Counted from the first letter of the stretch, positions 47,031 through 58,440 are shown. The stretch is DNA of 64,000 nt from Tamarix chinensis (GCA_030549775.1 CM060180.1:88115172-88179171); one strand, 5' to 3'. Made by a program: numbers and translations. Notes: a model not told the origin generated them from the letters alone.

Positions 47031-47336
47031 TGCAGCACCCCGAGTCGATACGACCATGCTGGGGCTACCTTAGAGTGCTTTCAGATTGATCGGCTGGCCC
47101 CATAGATCAACACGAGTCCTTTCAGCGCGCTTTGTCCTCACTCACGCACTTCCCGAGAAATTTTTCAGAAAATTTTCGAAACTTCCCAGGAGGGTCACCT
47201 ATCCTAAAATTGCTCCATATCTAGTATGCTTAACTATGGAGTTCTTATGATGGAATCACCAAAAGGATGGTATACCATGTTGATATAAGTAGCCAAATCA
47301 CTCCTTATAACACTCCGCTCAATTTGGGGTATTACA
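47031..47336 (-). repeat. 5' LTR of the Cassandra TRIM
   Basis: Starts TGCAGCACCCCGAGTCGATA and ends TTTGGGGTATTACA. Contains the longer form of the LTR and a second 5S-like segment at 47182-47247 with AGTTAAGCATAC (box A, one change) and GGATAGGTGACC (box C, one change). Confidence 0.9.
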
Positions 47337-47449
47337 TATTATGGGGAAAAAATACTAGAATTAAGTTTCCTCCCAAAAAATACTATTATTTACTAACTTC
47401 CTAAGACTTGGTTTTTAATTAAAATACTACTATACTAAAATTAACTATA

Positions 47450-48050
47450 CAAAATACTACTAAAAATACTAATAATAATACTAATGTAATTTAAAATGAA
47501 AAGGTGATATAAAGGTTTCTACCCTTCACCAAAAATAAGGCTATCAACGATAATAATAATAAAATTTTTAATAATAACAAAATATTAGTAATAATACTAA
47601 TATTAATAGGAATAATAATAATAAATAATAATAATAATAATAATAAAATAATAATAATAATAATAATATAAGCTTAAAATTACAAGGTGGGATTTTCGAC
47701 CCTACCTCCAAATAATGAAAGTACTATTCAATAATAGTAAGAATAATATTAATAATAATAATAAAAATACAAGGGTGTGAACCTTAATTAAAAATTAAGG
47801 CCTCAGTCCTCCTGAAATAATTAGCATTAATAATACAATAATTATACTAATAATATTATTATTAATAATGATAATAAACATATAATAATTCAAATAAATT
47901 CCTAAAATTCAAAACTAATAATCTAATTAACTTAAGAATAATCTCAATCTGGCCAATAAAACTTATCAAAAATATTACATCTAATAACAATAATAATAAT
48001 AATGATATTAATAACAATTATAATCAAATAAATATTAAAAATTGGAATAA
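47450..48050 (-). repeat. (TAA)n-rich microsatellite region of copy E
   Basis: AATAATAAT runs (for example 47615-47665) with islands such as GGTTTCTACCCTTCACC and GTGGGATTTTCGACCCTACC. Same module as in D and inverse of B. Confidence 0.8.
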
Positions 48051-48059
48051 AAATAGAAT

Positions 48060-49370
48060 AAATTACAATAAATAGGAAAGAAGGGCTGAGAGGGTCTAGG
48101 GTTTCACGTTGAGTCAGTAGAGCTAGGTGGCACCGGCGGTGGTGCATGGGGGTGGCGGCGGTGGCCGGAAAAGAGGGTAAAAAGGGAAAAAGTTAAGGTT
48201 TGAGAAGAAAGGGTGGAGAATAAGGGTGGAGGTTGAGGTGCTTGTGGTAGCCTAGGCTGAGAGGAGTAAAGTGAGGGTGGTGACGTGGCGAGGGGTGGCG
48301 GAGCACGGTGGCAGAGGCGGAAGCCGAATGGGAAAAGTAAAGAAAAAGAGGGGAGGAGAAGGAGAACAGGAAAAAGAAGGTTATAGGTAGGTGGAGGAGA
48401 ATTAGTAGAAGTTTTTGGGTGGTGTAGAAGGCAATAGAAGTGGCGGATATGGTGGTGGAAGGTGGCTCGAGGTTGCGGGGTTTAAAATTTTAGTTTGATG
48501 GCAATGGATTTCTCATGGTTGTGGTGGCTCGTGCGAGAAGAGTCGAGGGAGATGGGTGGTTCTGTTAACTAGAGGGCGGTGTAGGAAAGATTTTGGTGGG
48601 CAGAGGTGGTGGCGAAGTTGGCTAACAGCGGTGAACGGCTCGTTTGAAGTCACGGTGGCACACAAGTTTGCACTTAGGGTTTTAGGAAAAAAATATCGAA
48701 ATCATACTACACGAGGGGTATTTATAGTGTTAGAGGGTAGGGTTGAGTTCTGGAGGTTGGCAGGAGGTCAATGCTAGTGAAATATTAGGGTAAATGTGGT
48801 GTTGATAGGTCAGCACGATTTCAAATCATGTCCGACCTTCACGAGGGAAAATGGGGAGATCGTGCGGGGGAAAAAGGAAATAGGACAGTTCATGCTGGAA
48901 TGTGCATTGAGGGGGAGAGGAAAGAGGGAAAACGGTCGGTCAACTTACGCGCGGCGGCTCCATTTTTGGCCTTTGAAGGTGTAGGTCGATGACGCCGGAG
49001 AAATGAGGAAGAAGAAGAAGGAAGAAAAGGATGGACCGGGTGGTTCGGGGAAAGAAAGAAAGAAAGGAAAAGAAGGGCGGACCGGGTGGTCGGGCGCGAT
49101 CACTAAAATGGCGGGGGTGAAATGTAGGGCCCAGGGAAAACAAATACATAAAATGTGGTGTGGAGAAGGGTGGAAGAAAGAAGACGGTCGTGGGGTTGGG
49201 ATGAACTTATGAAAAGGAAAGGAAAAAAAAGAAGGATTGGGCTGTGCGAAGTAGGCCCAATTGGGGAGAAGGTAAGGAAGAAAAGAAGACAAAAGAAAAA
49301 GAAATAAAAAGGAAGAAAGAAAAGGAAAAAAAGGAAAAAGAAAAAGAGAAAAATAAATAGGTTGGATATT
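48060..49370 (-). repeat. Purine tract of giant LTR copy E
   Basis: G/A-dominated on the plus strand (C/T on the LTR strand), including GGTGGTGG- and GGAAAGAAAGAAAGG-type text. Equivalent of the pyrimidine tract of A-C. Overlapping frames on both strands (for example around 48945-49292) are compositional by-products. Confidence 0.8.
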
Positions 49371-49793
49371 TAAATTAATTAAAATATTTGGGATATTTAA
49401 AAATAATAATATTTAAATATAATAATATTTAAATCCCTTTTTAGTCTAAATTAGGGTTTCTGAAAGATTTTTCATTAATTCCATTTTAATTAGAAAAGCA
49501 CCCTAATTTTCTTCAATTAAATTATTTATAAAATAAATATTAATTTAAAACTGTTTTATCCTTATTATTTTAAATAAAATAATTTATTTAATTAATTTTC
49601 AAAATAATATTCTTAATTAGCTAAAATACCAAAATTTATCCTAATTAAAATAATTATAAATTTCTTCTTAATTTTCCCTAATTAATTTCCTTTTATTTTA
49701 ATAAAAATAATATTTTAAATTAAATTTTCCAATAAAACCTTATTTAACTAATTTGTTTTTTAAAATTAGAAATGTTTGGGGCATTTTAGAGTT

Positions 49794-50690
49794 CTCTTGA
49801 TTGTTCTAGAGGTAAAGGGGGTGGTGGTTATGGCAAAAATGGTGGTAGACATGTGTGCCATAGGAGGCGGTGGCTGAGGTGTGGCTAATTGGGGAGTGAA
49901 CTTTACACAGATGGGGTGGCTTTTGTAGGACTAATCGATGGTGGCAGAAAGTGTAGTTTGGTGCGTGGCTAGGGCGGCGACGTTGGACGACAGTGGCACA
50001 ATAGGCAATTGAACGGGTGGTGGTGACAAAAGATGGGGATTTTTGGGTTGAGAAAAAAATAGTTGAAAGGGGATTGGTAGAGGGGTATTTATAGGCTAAT
50101 TAAAGATAAGGGGAAGGAGAGAGGGGGAAGAGGGAGGGTCAGTAGTAGGTGTATAAGTCACCGACCGTCGACCTATGGTCGGAAAAGGGCTACCATTGTT
50201 ACAAGTCTAGCATGCTCAGGAAGGGGAAAAGGAGGGGAGAGAGGGGCATGCATGAGGAGAGAGAGAGGCTGTGATTGGGCGGAGGATAGAGAGGGAGTGT
50301 TAGGGAAGGGGATAGGGGCAGTAGGCTGGCGTGCAGCAACGTAGAGGCTGCATGGCTGCCCCAAGATTTGGGGTGGTTGGGTATTAGGGAGAGTGAGGGT
50401 CGGGTGGAGAAGGAAGGGGAAGGGGAAAGGTTGGACCAATCGGTCCGGGAAGGAAAGAAAGGAAAAAAATGAAGGTGGACAGGGGTGGGGCAATAGCGGA
50501 GGAAGATGGAAGGGTGTGCAGGCCTTGGGCCACGTAAGAGGATGGGAGAGGGGATAGGTTTGGGTTGTGGCGATGGGATGGCCCAAGTCAGGGGAGGGAA
50601 GGGAAAAAGAAAAAAAAAAGAATGGGAAAAGAAGAAAGAAAAGAGGGGGAAAGAGGAAAAAGGGAAAAAGAAAAATAGGTGGGTTGGGTA
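49794..50690 (-). repeat. Purine tract of giant LTR copy D, part beyond copy E
   Basis: G/A-rich on the plus strand, continuing the tract interrupted at 44990. It is followed by AT-rich text (50690-50960) equivalent to the leader of copies A and C. The 137-codon minus-strand frame at 50173-50586 is low complexity. Confidence 0.8.
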
Positions 50691-50975
50691 ATTATAATAT
50701 TTTGGTATTTTAGGATATTTAAAAATAATAAAATTTTAATAGAAAAATAATTAAATTCTCTTTTTGGGTTAATTTAGGATTTTAAAAAAAAATTCCTAAA
50801 TTTTATTTTAATTAGCAAAACACCCTAGTTTTTCCCAATTAAATTATTCATTAATTCCTCTTGATTTTTCCATAATTGTTTCCTCTTATTTTAATAAAAT
50901 AATTTATTTAATTAATTTCCCTAATAATTCCCAGATTTTCCATAATTCTCTAAGTTAGGGTTTTAGGGTATTTCA

Positions 50976-51230
50976 AAAACTATTTTAACCAAAACCCAAA
51001 CTAACTCGTTAAACTAACCTAGATTTGTAGCGACCTGAACCCAATCACGAACCAAACCTAACCCAAATTATATGACTACCTAACATGACCTGAACCAAAA
51101 ATAACTCGACGTGACCCACAAATAATTTTTAAATGAAACGAACTGTAAATAACCTAACTTGAGAATGTCTAACTCGCTATAACCTGACCTAAACTAGACC
51201 TGCCCAACCTAATTGCAACCTTTATCCATG
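50976..51230. repeat. AACCCAAACTAACTCG / ACCTGACC repeats, right part
   Basis: Resumes the text interrupted by copy D at 41402, with CGACCTGAACCCAATCACG and ACATGACCTGAACC steps. Together with 40190-41402 it forms the target element of D. Confidence 0.4.
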
Positions 51231-53066
51231 TTTATTATGATAAAATTATAGAATAAGCTATATTATATGATAGTGTTGTTGTTCATACTTAATAATCCCC
51301 AAACTAATGTTACCTTGCATTATAATGATATTGATGATGATGTGTAGAATTTTGTTGAAAACATTTGTGGCAATGATCACTGATAGGTGATTCATGAGGT
51401 TTGACCTAAGAGTAAGATTATTTAGCATAGGTTTCTTTAGCTCATTGTTTGACATCATTTTTTCTCTTATGAGGTATTTAAACTATTAATATGTTTTTTT
51501 TCTTATTCCCTTACAAATATTTGTATGACATTATAATCATATCTATTTTTGCTACATCACTAGATGTATGATTTTTGATTATTTTTTACTTATACTAAGT
51601 GTAGCATTATATATAATAGGGAAAAATGTTTACGAACTATTGTATGTTAAATGTGGTCGGTGACTCCTTGACTTTTGGAAGTTGCTTCCACAGAACCTTA
51701 TCTAAAACTAAAACTTGTGGTAGTAAAATTTGAGTGTTATAATAAACAAAAATTAAGCAATGTTACGTTTACAACAAATACCAGAGAGGAGTTGTATTAT
51801 CCTAATTCATATCCAATGTAAGACTAAAATATTAAGAAATTAAGTATAAAAGTTCAAGATAACTCAATATATATATATATATATGGAGGTGACATGATAC
51901 ATTTTACAAAGCTAAATACAAGAACATACCCAATAGTATAAGTATTTGAATGGAAGGAAATGTCTTAACAAGTGGGGAAATCATAACTATACAATTTAGT
52001 CTAGCTCTGTAGTAAAATAATTTATTCCCTAAGAAATGGTAAAAGAGAGCCCTGAATAATTTGATCAAACAAAAACACATAGTCAAGGAATAATAACTCT
52101 CTGGCACCGAAAGGGTACATACTACATAGAGGTTATATTGATTATGGAATAAAAAACAAGCTTAAAAACATAATCAAGGAATAATAACAATGACCTAATG
52201 TATTATCATTTATCATGAATATAAATAATCCATGTTATTACTATTCTAATATGTGATCACATAATCTAATTATTTAATATATTCTAATGACCAAAATTGT
52301 TCCTCTACCATGATCAATGCCGTGGTTACATCACAATGGCACATAAGCCCTACAAACAAAGCTATACATTCACCCAAATATAACCCAATACATGGGTGTT
52401 TAGGTGAAAACATCAAATACAAATATGGGCATATCATCTATTAACCATACCTGATAGACCATCAATGCCAAATGTAGACATGGGGATACCTTTGATAAAC
52501 CACAACTCAATAGAGCACCGATCCTAATATGGGTTTTTATATGATAAAACTAAAATAAAGTATGAGAATGCCTTCTAAAAACTACAACATAATAATTCAA
52601 TGATATAAATTTGGGTGATTAAATACTAAAACTAATTGAACGGGGAGTCTGCATATCATGGACATCAACACCTTCAAAATTGGGCACATAGATGATTACA
52701 AAAAAATAAATGATAAAACCATAAATCATGCATACCCTCTATAGTCCAAAATCATGCCCACTATCAACACCATGCTGCATGTTATTCCTAATCCTAGCTA
52801 TAAGGCATGATCTTGTAGAATAGGAAATGTACTGAGTTAACATGGGACAAAACCTCATAAATCATTGCATAACCTTTTGAAGCTGCATCTTTGTAGATTA
52901 CCATTACTGTGATGGTTAGCTAGAGTACAACTAGGTATTGAGTAAAGAATAAAAATCATAAGGGTGACTTACCCACTAAATCCTCACAAGCTATCTCAAG
53001 AGTTGAAGAAAATAGCTCAAAATAAATCTTAATTCCATTAATCATAAATCAATTATATTTATCAAT
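51231..53066. other. AT-rich sequence with an old LTR terminus near 51742
   Basis: No gene is recognised. At 51710-51742 TTGTGGTAGTAAAATTTGAG followed by TGTTATA resembles the end of the giant-LTR family (GTAGTAAATTTTGGGGTGTTACA in B), suggesting a worn LTR end. 51860-51884 contains a (TA)n run. The rest shows no repeat edge. Confidence 0.35.
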
Positions 53067-56000
53067 GTAATACCTCATTTTTTGGTAAATGTGCTAAGCA
53101 AAAAATTATACCATTTGTTAATGTTTGATTTTGATTTGGAATATGATTGGGTTTAAAGTAAAGTTGGATTTGAAATGAGGTTGGGAAACTAAATTAAGCA
53201 AGTTTTCAAGTAGACCAAGCGACTATTCTATAAACTAATGACTGGTTCATCATTTCACCTAAATGATTTTCACTCGATTAAATTGATCATCTAGTTGGAA
53301 AATTGATTGATTGGTCAGTAGAAGAGTTGATTGATAGGCCAAACCGATCGTCTAGTTAGCTGAGGTGAGTATAATTCTAAAAATTAACTTTTGGAAAAAT
53401 TTCGTACACTAAAATGGAAACTTGATAACCCATTATAAATAATTCTTGAAATATTCTTAACCTTTCTCACGATACATTTGGCCTACAATACTACCTCATA
53501 TTTAATTGGAGTCAATTTGGACAATTAAGGGTGGGGAGATGACCTAAGCTTTGTCTTCTTCCACTTCTCTCCTCTACACACTTCTGAGATTATTTCTTAA
53601 ATTTAGGGCTAGATTCTACTTAGATAGAATATTTCTTCCATTATGACCTTCCATTTACCCTTTTATGCTTTGCATTTCTAGACTTATCGGCCTGCACTTC
53701 TCTAGAATTACCATTTGAGCTCTAGAGGATATGTAAGCATATCTTTGATGAAATATTTCTATTTAAATCAAATTCAAAAGATAAAAATTAGGGTTTTTGA
53801 TCTATTTTTGACCATACTTATGATTGGTATCAATTTATTGGCTATTAATAACTTAATCACCCCTTCTATTCCTCTTTTTCTTTTCAACCAATGACCTTAG
53901 CTCTTCGACATTTTCTCTCTCTGTCTCCAGTTTGAGCCTTGCATTTGATTTCTTTTGATCTTATGATTCTTTTTCTATCTACCCTCTTATTTTAATCATT
54001 AAACAAGAATGAGTAAGATTTAGAAGAAAAGTGGTATAGCAAAATCTTCCTCTATTTTTCTATTAGGTATGATATATCCGTTTTTCCTTTTTTATTTCAA
54101 ATTTGGATTTGGAAACTGTTTCAATGATTTTTGAGTTAAAATTTTTGCTTTTATGGTTTTTAAAGTTGAGGATTTCCACCAGATAAGTATTCATATTTGA
54201 GGTTTGCTTTTACCACATCAAGCAAGTCATTATTTCTTCTAAAATGTGTTGTGATTAAGCTTACATGGTTTAGAACCTTTAAAGTTTGATGTTATATGTT
54301 GGTTTAAGTATATGGATTTTTAGAATTGGTATTTAATTTTTATACTATGAATCATGAGAGATAAGCATGAATTTTTTAAGAAGAAATTAAGTTGTGATGA
54401 TTAATAGTGAAATATGTAACTACCACAAGATAGATATGTGTATGTTATGTTATTCCATGTTTCAATTTGGTATGATAAAGAATTATAAGCATGATCTGCA
54501 TGAAAATACCTATTTTTCCTTGTTTCAAGGTAAAATAATCCACTAGTTAGGTCGAACCTATCAAATGATCTTTAGAACGGTCATCTGGTTGATTGCCCAT
54601 TGATTGGTAGGTCTATAGGGACCTTTTCCTTACTCTATACTTAAAACTATTGATTGGTTGGGTATAAATAATTGGATAGTATGTGAATAGTCAATAAGTT
54701 TGTCCAATCTAATTGATTGGTTTCAGGCAAACCTAGTTTGATCAAGCTAAATCTAATGACTGGTAGCCCCAAATTGATAAGCTGGTTCAGCCAAACTGAT
54801 TGACTAGTTCTAGTGGTTTGTGTGATTTTGTTTTCTTGTTTGAGATATTATTTGATATTGTGCATGGGACTATTTTGTTATTATTTAATGGGTAAAATAG
54901 ATATGTTGCCATGGATCAATGACCTAATAAATGGATTTAATGATCAATGATTCATGACATATTCAATGGGTGTTGTAAAGGCTTTAAAGGGTAAGCCCCC
55001 AAAAAAATGTGATTGTTTTGAGAAAAGGGTGATGAAATATGGATCATGTTTAGGATGGAATTATATAATGGATATGGTTAATATTGTGTAGGAATAAATG
55101 AAAATCCCATTCATGGTTAGGGATGGAAATGATTAATATGGATGAAATATGCTAGTGTCTTGCTTACTTATTGATTGGTCCTTGTGTGATCATGTAACCT
55201 CAAGAATAATGTATTAATCATGAAAAGTAAAAGATAATAGAATTGCATATGGATTTAGGTTATCCCATCCTTTATTAGCTATCGGGAGTTAGTTTGTCTT
55301 CGAGCATTTACTAGTGTCATCAGACAAGATCTTAATAGACCCTAGTGCCTTACCTACTCTAGATGCTAATAATGTACTAAAGGGTATGAAAATTAAAGGG
55401 TCTAATTATGTTGGTAGTTGGTTTTAGCTTAGATTTATGTCTATTGTTGTTAGCTTTGGCTAAGACTTATGTCCATTGTCGTTACTTGGCTTCATCCTAG
55501 ACTTGTGTCCATTGTGCTTATTAGATTTTACCTGGACTTTATGACCCTTAGTTTAGATAGGATTACATGGTATATGAGATAATGGGATGGTGTAAATTCC
55601 ATCACTCGATGATCATGATAAAAATTTGGAACAAATGCTCAGAATTTAATTAGAAAGAACACATAGATAATAATTTGAGTGAGTACCGGGATAACAATTA
55701 GAATGAACAACTTGATGATAACCTGGATATTATGTTGACAAGAATTTGAATAAGAATTTGGATGAGAATAAGGTAATGATGTGGCAGAATTAGATGATAA
55801 GGGAAAAGGGACCGGGAAGAGAAATCATGGCTATAAATGAATAATGTAATTGATTGAGCAAGTTGGAAAATGAACCCTAGATGTCATATGGGTAACGTAC
55901 TTAGTACTTGTATGTAACTATCTATGGTAGGATGATATTGGAACTTGTTTTAAAACTCTTTCCATCTTTGATATTTTTAGTTTATACTATCAGACACTTT

Positions 56001-56170
56001 AAATTATTTCCCTTACTATCAAGGTATTTAACTAGAAGTTCAAGAATTTTTTAACTCAAAATGTCCGTGAGTGAGAGTGGGTAGGCAATGTGCTATAGAA
56101 AGCCTTTATGAAAGTATGTTGTGCGAGTCTTATTACTCGATAAATTGATTGTTCTAATTAATCATATTTT
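53067..56170 (+). repeat. Family-2 LTR, 5' LTR of the plus-strand gypsy fragment (end approximate)
   Basis: Starts with TGTAATACC. It contains the block GTTATCCCATCC...TAGCTATCGGGAG (55260) shared inverted with 37130-37210 and 3790-3890. The end is placed by the AT-rich ATTTTTTAGAAACATA step near 56170, ahead of gag; a clear TGTTACA end and a clear primer site are not seen. Confidence 0.5.
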
Positions 56171-56216
56171 TTAGAAACATATGGTTACTAACTATCATTA
56201 CAAGTGTATCGTGGCA

Positions 56217-57030
56217 TCATGGAGATTATCAAAGCCTAAATGGAAGGTAAGAATAGAGCACCATGATCACCGCCGGTGCTAAAACATACACAAGTTCTAG
56301 AGTATTGGCTCGAGAAGGATGAGCATCATCACCCACCGATCATTAAGGGCTAAGAGAACCTAGAAATCATAGAGAGATGGGTCATGGACAGAGACTACCT
56401 TCACACATGTGGTTACCTTGAGATAAGAGGGTTGATGTGGTAGTGTATTATATGAGGAGAAGGGCATACACTTATTGAAGGAGAATCCAACGTAAGGGTG
56501 GAGAGACTACTGGTTGGGGAAAGTTCCTTGAGGTGATTTGTGCCCATTTTTATCCCACACATCTCCAAATGAAGAAGTAAGATGAGTTCATGGCCCTTTG
56601 GTAGGAAGGAATGCCAATTGAGGACTATTACACAAGATTCATATAATTGGTCTAGTTTCCTCTAGAATTTGAGGCTAATAAGGTGATGCAAGTCCAACAT
56701 TTCATGAACAACCAATGAATCAGATACCAAGAGCTCTTAGTGGGATTTACTCCTTCAAACATGGTGGGAATGTAGAAGTAGGATTTGGAGGCTTCTTGAG
56801 TTATCTAAGCCCAAAGTGCTCAATTAAGGGAAAAAATAAAGTTCGAGGGACGTCACCATTCCAACAAAAGGAAGAAGGCTTATTCAGGAGGAAGCATGCC
56901 ACCTAATTATGGCAGGAGCATAGGGTCATTACCTTGAGTTGGAGGTATGTCTAGGGATTATGCCTAGGAGAGGCACTACCACTACAAGAATTATGGAACT
57001 TATCACCTACGATTATATTGTGGAAGCATA
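56217..57030 (+). pseudogene. Ty3/gypsy gag remnant
   Basis: Fragments in frame read TTGWGKFLEVICAHFYPTHL (about 56505), then DEFMALW and GMPIEDYYTRFI (56580-56645), matching the retrotransposon gag pattern W-EF---F---YFP, EF--L-QG-M-V-EY---F. A degraded zinc knuckle near 56975-57020 reads YHYKNYGTYHLRLYCG where C-x2-C-x4-H-x4-C is expected; both leading cysteines appear as Tyr. An ORF at 56715-56906 is in another frame and contains no domain. Confidence 0.65.
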
Positions 57031-57330
57031 AAGGTAACGTGAAGTGGATATGGCATGGTAGGGAATAGAGCGCATGAGTGACGAGTTGGAGGTGTTAGTG
57101 TTTAAAGGAGCAAGTCTAGAGCTTAGAGTACCGAGTTAATTCAGGAACCAAATCCACTAACTCTGAGAGTTCCTTCGTCACTAGCTAGTGTCTCTAATCA
57201 AGCTGGTTAGCCTAGAGGTTAGAGCCTTCATACCTTTTAACAAGTGCAGGCATCAGTTAGTGTTGTGAGAGCTTCTTTAGAAGGATGCTTGAACATAATG
57301 AGCTAGGCAAAGGTAGAGTGTTAGGCCTAT

Positions 57331-57573
57331 GTGGTGATCGGTATACTTACTATCCCTACGTTTCCAACATGTTTATTGTTTGATTCTAGCGCATCACACT
57401 TCTTTGTGTCACTCGTATTTGTAGCTAGAGCTACCTTATCACCTTCCAATAGTATTTCCACATTTCTTGTGTTGCCTTTTAGGGATCCAATTACATGCTC
57501 TAGGTTCTATAAAGGAGTAACCTTGATAGTTAAGGAAGGGGTTAGAATTTCCATTAGATCTCATTCAACTTGA
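57331..57573 (+). pseudogene. Retropepsin of the plus-strand gypsy fragment
   Basis: An 80-codon open frame with CLLFDSSASHFFVSLVFVAR, the gypsy DSGASHSFVS motif in which Asp is retained and Gly is Ser. The next part, KGVTLIVKEGVRISIRSHST, lines up with the protease remnant at 2790-2978. The full domain should be longer; the frame stops at 57573. Confidence 0.8.
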
Positions 57574-57889
57574 ATTATGTGACTTCGATGTTATTGTTAA
57601 AATAGACATGCCGGGGAGATATAAAGCATTGATTGGTTACAAATAAGAATGTGTGGTTTTATGAGGACCAAAGGGTGTTAGAATCTCATATTGGAAATGT
57701 GAACCTAAACCATTTGTAAGGATCATGTTGGCATTCATGAAAAAAAACCTTGTTTGTAAAGGGTATCCGTTATTCTTGCATAGTGTTCGACATACCAGAG
57801 TGGTTGAGAAGACATTAGAGTAAGTAGCAGAGATCCGCAAGTATCTTGACATATTACTTAAAAATATTCAGGGAATGCCACCCATTTTT

Positions 57890-58055
57890 TAGGTTGAGTT
57901 TACTGTGGATGCATTTCCAGGGATAACACTAGTATCAAAAGCCCCGTACCATATGGTACCTAAAGAAATGAAAAAGCTCAAGGTGTAGGTGGAGGAGTTT
58001 TAAGGGAAGGGTTGCATCCAACCTAGTATATCACTGTGGGGAGCACCAGTACGAT
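57890..58055 (+). pseudogene. Reverse transcriptase start, truncated
   Basis: FTVDAFPGITLVSKAPYHMV then PKEMKKLKV, KGCIQPSISLWGAPV reproduces the gypsy RT entry (IDL-PG--PISKAPYRM, P-E--ELK, KGFIRPS-SPWGAPV). Two stops lie between. The canonical continuation (FVKKKDGS) is absent; the text changes to giant-LTR sequence. Confidence 0.8.
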
Positions 58056-58089
58056 TTATGACTAGTGGAATGGGAATAACTAATCTAGA

Positions 58090-58440
58090 TCATAATGTGC
58101 TTCACCAATATTATAAACAGTGGATTGGTAAACATGTACACCTCTAGGGGAAAGACATACCTGGCTACTATTATGACTAGTGGATAGGTAAATATCCTAC
58201 GTCTATTCCCGACCCACTTGGTATTCCACTATAAGTAAGTAGTGATTTTTTCATAATTTATTATCATCAAAGGGTTTAAGTTATTGAGCTCATGATCCCC
58301 ACTATTATAACTGGAGGAAGGAGAGTACTATTCCAAGGCAATACACACTTAGCCACTATTATAACCATTGGAATGATAACATATACATATCTAGGGTAAA
58401 GCCTTGTTAGCCACTATTATAACTAGTGGATTGGTAAACA
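58090..58440 (-). repeat. CCAC...GTGG mini-palindrome array, copy F (5 units, worn)
   Basis: Units such as CCACTATTATAACTAGTGG (58414) and GCTACTATTATGACTAGTGG (58161). GTTATTGAGCTCATGATCCC (58271) is the inverted CTCAATAA block. Several arms carry one change. Confidence 0.7.

Larger units (their letters stand above)
46626..47336 (-). mobile_element. Cassandra TRIM retrotransposon (711 bp) with 5S-rRNA-like LTRs; TSD TATTA
   Basis: Direct repeats TG...CA type: left 46626-46882 (257 bp), right 47031-47336 (306 bp; about 50 bp near 47080-47130 are absent from the left copy). Perfect 5-bp duplications TATTA flank it (46621-46625, 47337-47341). The 148-bp interior has a perfect minus-strand tRNA-iMet primer site next to the right LTR and a purine tract next to the left LTR, and no coding capacity. 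Both LTRs contain an inverted stretch matching the second half of plant 5S rRNA, the hallmark of Cassandra, which uses it as an RNA polymerase III promoter. It relies on other elements for reverse transcription. Confidence 0.95.
44995..49788 (-). mobile_element. Giant solo LTR, copy E (TTA subtype), nested in D; TSD GAGTT
   Basis: Starts TGTAAGACCCCCAAATTTTA and ends TTTGGGGCATTTTA, the inverse of a transition-damaged TGTAACACCCCAAA. It is flanked by perfect duplications GAGTT at 44990-44994 and 49789-49793, inside the purine tract of copy D. Without the Cassandra insert it is about 4.08 kb. Modules in inverted order: terminal hairpin (45075), CACCCATGAAATAGGTG stem, CCAC...GTGG array (45740-45930), CATGCAAACCCTA repeats, GGAGCACGCTCC block (46577), TAA region (47450-48050), purine tract (48060-49370). 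No gag or pol. Confidence 0.9.
41403..50975 (-). mobile_element. Giant LTR copy D (TTA subtype), interrupted by copy E; solo LTR
   Basis: Starts TGTAACACCCCCAAAATC and ends GGGTTTTAGGGTATTTCA, the degraded inverse of TGTAACACCCCAAAA. Flanks are CAAAC (41398-41402) and AAAAC (50976-50980), a 5-bp duplication with one mismatch. Minus the insert E and its duplication, D is about 4.77 kb. Reading leftward, its modules are the purine tract on the plus strand (49794-50690 joined to 44700-44989), TTA region (43930-44660), GGAGCATGCTC block (43719), TAGGGTTT-like repeats, CCAC...GTGG array, both hairpins and the end. There is no internal coding region. Confidence 0.82.
53067..58055 (+). mobile_element. 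Ty3/gypsy fragment: LTR (family 2), gag, protease and RT start; truncated
   Basis: Begins TGTAATACCTCATTTTTTGG, an LTR-type start. The LTR-like region runs about 3.1 kb to roughly 56170, with GATTGATTGG-rich stretches. Gag remnants (56217-57030), a linker, retropepsin (57331-57573) and the RT start (57890-58055) follow in order on the plus strand. RT stops abruptly after the WGAP motif, where minus-oriented giant LTR F takes over. It belongs to the same family as 1-3190 by the protease and linker. Stops occur throughout. Confidence 0.75.

Noticed and set aside
46728..47247. 5S rRNA genes
   Set aside because: Only the second half of 5S is present, twice, within the LTRs of a TRIM with TSDs; this is Cassandra, not a 5S gene.
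50173..50586. 137-codon minus-strand ORF
   Set aside because: By-product of the purine tract of copy D; no recognisable domain.
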